From: Pacificoceanicola sp049803835
GTDB lineage: Bacteria > Pseudomonadota > Alphaproteobacteria > Rhodobacterales > Rhodobacteraceae
Length of the DNA: 64,000 nt
Assembly (NCBI RefSeq): GCF_049803835.1
Contig: NZ_JBNAGK010000008.1
Coordinates: 1 to 64,000, forward strand
Direction: 5' to 3'
Positions 63,138 through 64,000 of the stretch are shown in pieces. The stretch's first letter is position 1; each line of letters begins with the position of its first letter. A program made the position numbers and the translations under genes. The notes under the pieces are model-generated. The model saw nothing but the letters and a program-made list of their open reading frames with translations, searched no databases and was not told where the DNA came from.

Positions 63138-64000
63138 CTACTGCCCCGCCAGTTTCATGGCCAGTTGATACACCGGACGCCGTTTGACGCCGAGCTTGGC
63201 CGAAACGCTGTCAGCGGCATCGCGTACGGACATGGTCTCCAGTGCTGTTCTTATCTCATCTTCCATTACCGTTTCACTAACAACTGCGGCCTCCCCCTTG
63301 CCGATCAGGACAACGATTTCGCCTTTGGCGGGATTTTGTCCATAAAATGCGGCAAGCTCCGACAGAGAACCGCGCCGGACTTCCTCGAATTTCTTGGTCA
63401 GTTCGCGGCAGACCGTGGCCTGTCTCTCGGCGCCCAGCACCTCTTCCGCGTCCCGGAGCATGCCATCCAGGCGCTTCGGGGATTCGTAGAACACCAATGT
63501 CGCCGGCACCGCGCCGAGTTCGCCGAGCGTGCGCTTTCGCGCACCGGACGCATTGGGCAGGAACCCGGCGAACAGGAAACGGTCCGTCGGCAGCCCGGCC
63601 AGCGTCAGCGCCGTGACCATTGCGGAGGGCCCGGGCGCACTCGTCGCCGCCAGCCCGGCCTCCTGCGCCGCCCGCATCAGATCGAAACCCGGGTCCGATA
63701 TCATCGGCGTTCCGGCCTCCGAGGCATAGGCCACCGACTGGCCAGCCTCGATCGCAGCAAGCAGCCGCGGGCGGGCACGTGCCCCGTTGTGATCGTGGTA
63801 GGCGATCAGCGGACGATCGCCCAGAGCGATCCCGTGGATCTCCAGAAGCCGCCGCAGGCTGCGCGTGTCTTCCGCGGCCAGCACCTCCGCCTGCTGCAGA
63901 ATGTCCAGCGTTCTCAGCGTAATGTCCCGCGCGTTCCCGATCGGAGTCGCGACAAGGTAGAGACCCGGTGCCAATCCACCACTTTTCCCCGCAAACGTCA
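63138..64000 (-). CDS. rsmI: 16S rRNA (cytidine 2'-O)-methyltransferase RsmI, first base outside the window
   Basis: The visible frame shows the RsmI motifs GLYLVATPIGNARDITLRTLDIL, LAAEDTRSLRRLLEI, ASEAGTPMISDPG, VFYESPKRLDGML and a C-terminal part with VVLIGKGE. It methylates C1402 of 16S rRNA. The frame stays open to the window edge, where the minus strand reads TG-ACG-TTT-GCG. An A at position 64001 would make an ATG start (MTFAGKSGGLAPG), so the gene is probably complete except for one base. The TTG at 63974 is a weaker alternative. Confidence 0.93.
   Translation of the reverse strand, partial: TFAGKSGGLAPGLYLVATPIGNARDITLRTLDILQQAEVLAAEDTRSLRRLLEIHGIALGDRPLIAYHDHNGARARPRLLAAIEAGQSVAYASEAGTPMISDPGFDLMRAAQEAGLAATSAPGPSAMVTALTLAGLPTDRFLFAGFLPNASGARKRTLGELGAVPATLVFYESPKRLDGMLRDAEEVLGAERQATVCRELTKKFEEVRRGSLSELAAFYGQNPAKGEIVVLIGKGEAAVVSETVMEDEIRTALETMSVRDAADSVSAKLGVKRRPVYQLAMKLAGQ

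Overview
The window looks like core chromosome of a marine-type alphaproteobacterium of the order Rhodobacterales (Roseobacter/Rhodobacter group). The DNA is GC-rich. Markers that fit this assignment are a petABC (Rieske, cytochrome b, cytochrome c1) operon, a CcrM adenine methyltransferase, an RpoH2-type heat-shock sigma factor behind a Rhodobacter RpoE-like promoter, a CIRCE-controlled groESL, a MoeB/HesA protein with an N-terminal membrane segment, and an NDUFS4-like complex I accessory subunit. I could not assign a genus. I found no insertion sequence, prophage, CRISPR array, rRNA or tRNA.

Layout. (1) Positions 1-6230 (minus strand) hold a very large secreted repeat protein, open at the left edge of the window, and a small secreted protein upstream of it. 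(2) 6453-17795 is a glycogen and alpha-glucan block: an alpha-glucosidase on the plus strand faces glgB-glgC-glgA-glgX-glgP on the minus strand. Matching LacI-type operator sequences lie in front of the alpha-glucosidase, glgB and glgP. (3) 17958-25387 holds housekeeping genes: a hydrolase with a MYG1 homologue, an RsmB-like methyltransferase, the NDUFS4-like subunit, an unknown protein, uvrB and a small protein. (4) 25526-32075 holds small exported or membrane proteins, a VOC protein, a UspA-hemerythrin pair behind an FNR-type box, a CtrA-like regulator with a degenerate receiver, DUF484-xerC, a GST and an LpxQ-like outer-membrane protein. (5) 32289-35009 is petABC. (6) 35238-38556 is thiBPQ behind a TPP riboswitch, on the minus strand. 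(7) 38655-46218 holds aroC, a chemoreceptor, an EamA transporter, a YbjN-like protein, the pair rnhB-ccrM and a membrane protein with a degenerate GGDEF domain. (8) 46390-50977 holds groESL, a GNAT protein, a second EamA transporter and a DUF2161 protein. (9) 51041-57220 holds a TraB/GumN protein, an M3 peptidase and coaBC-dut-moeB. (10) 57285-64000 holds rpoH2-chaN, comM and the operon rsmI-yraN-gshB-esterase, with rsmI touching the right edge.

The non-coding signals are the most informative part of this otherwise ordinary region. They include three or four related LacI-type operators, two copies of a 47-bp double-hairpin element between genes, a shared 25-bp element at two convergent gene ends, two 37-bp modules with GTAC half-sites exactly 21 bp apart, a pair of GANTC sites upstream of ccrM, and an RpoE-type promoter upstream of rpoH2. 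The large repeat protein has ten units of about 130 residues, each with exactly two cysteines, followed by cysteine-free Ig-like units. It is easy to miss because its frame runs off the window and long shadow frames overlap it on both strands.
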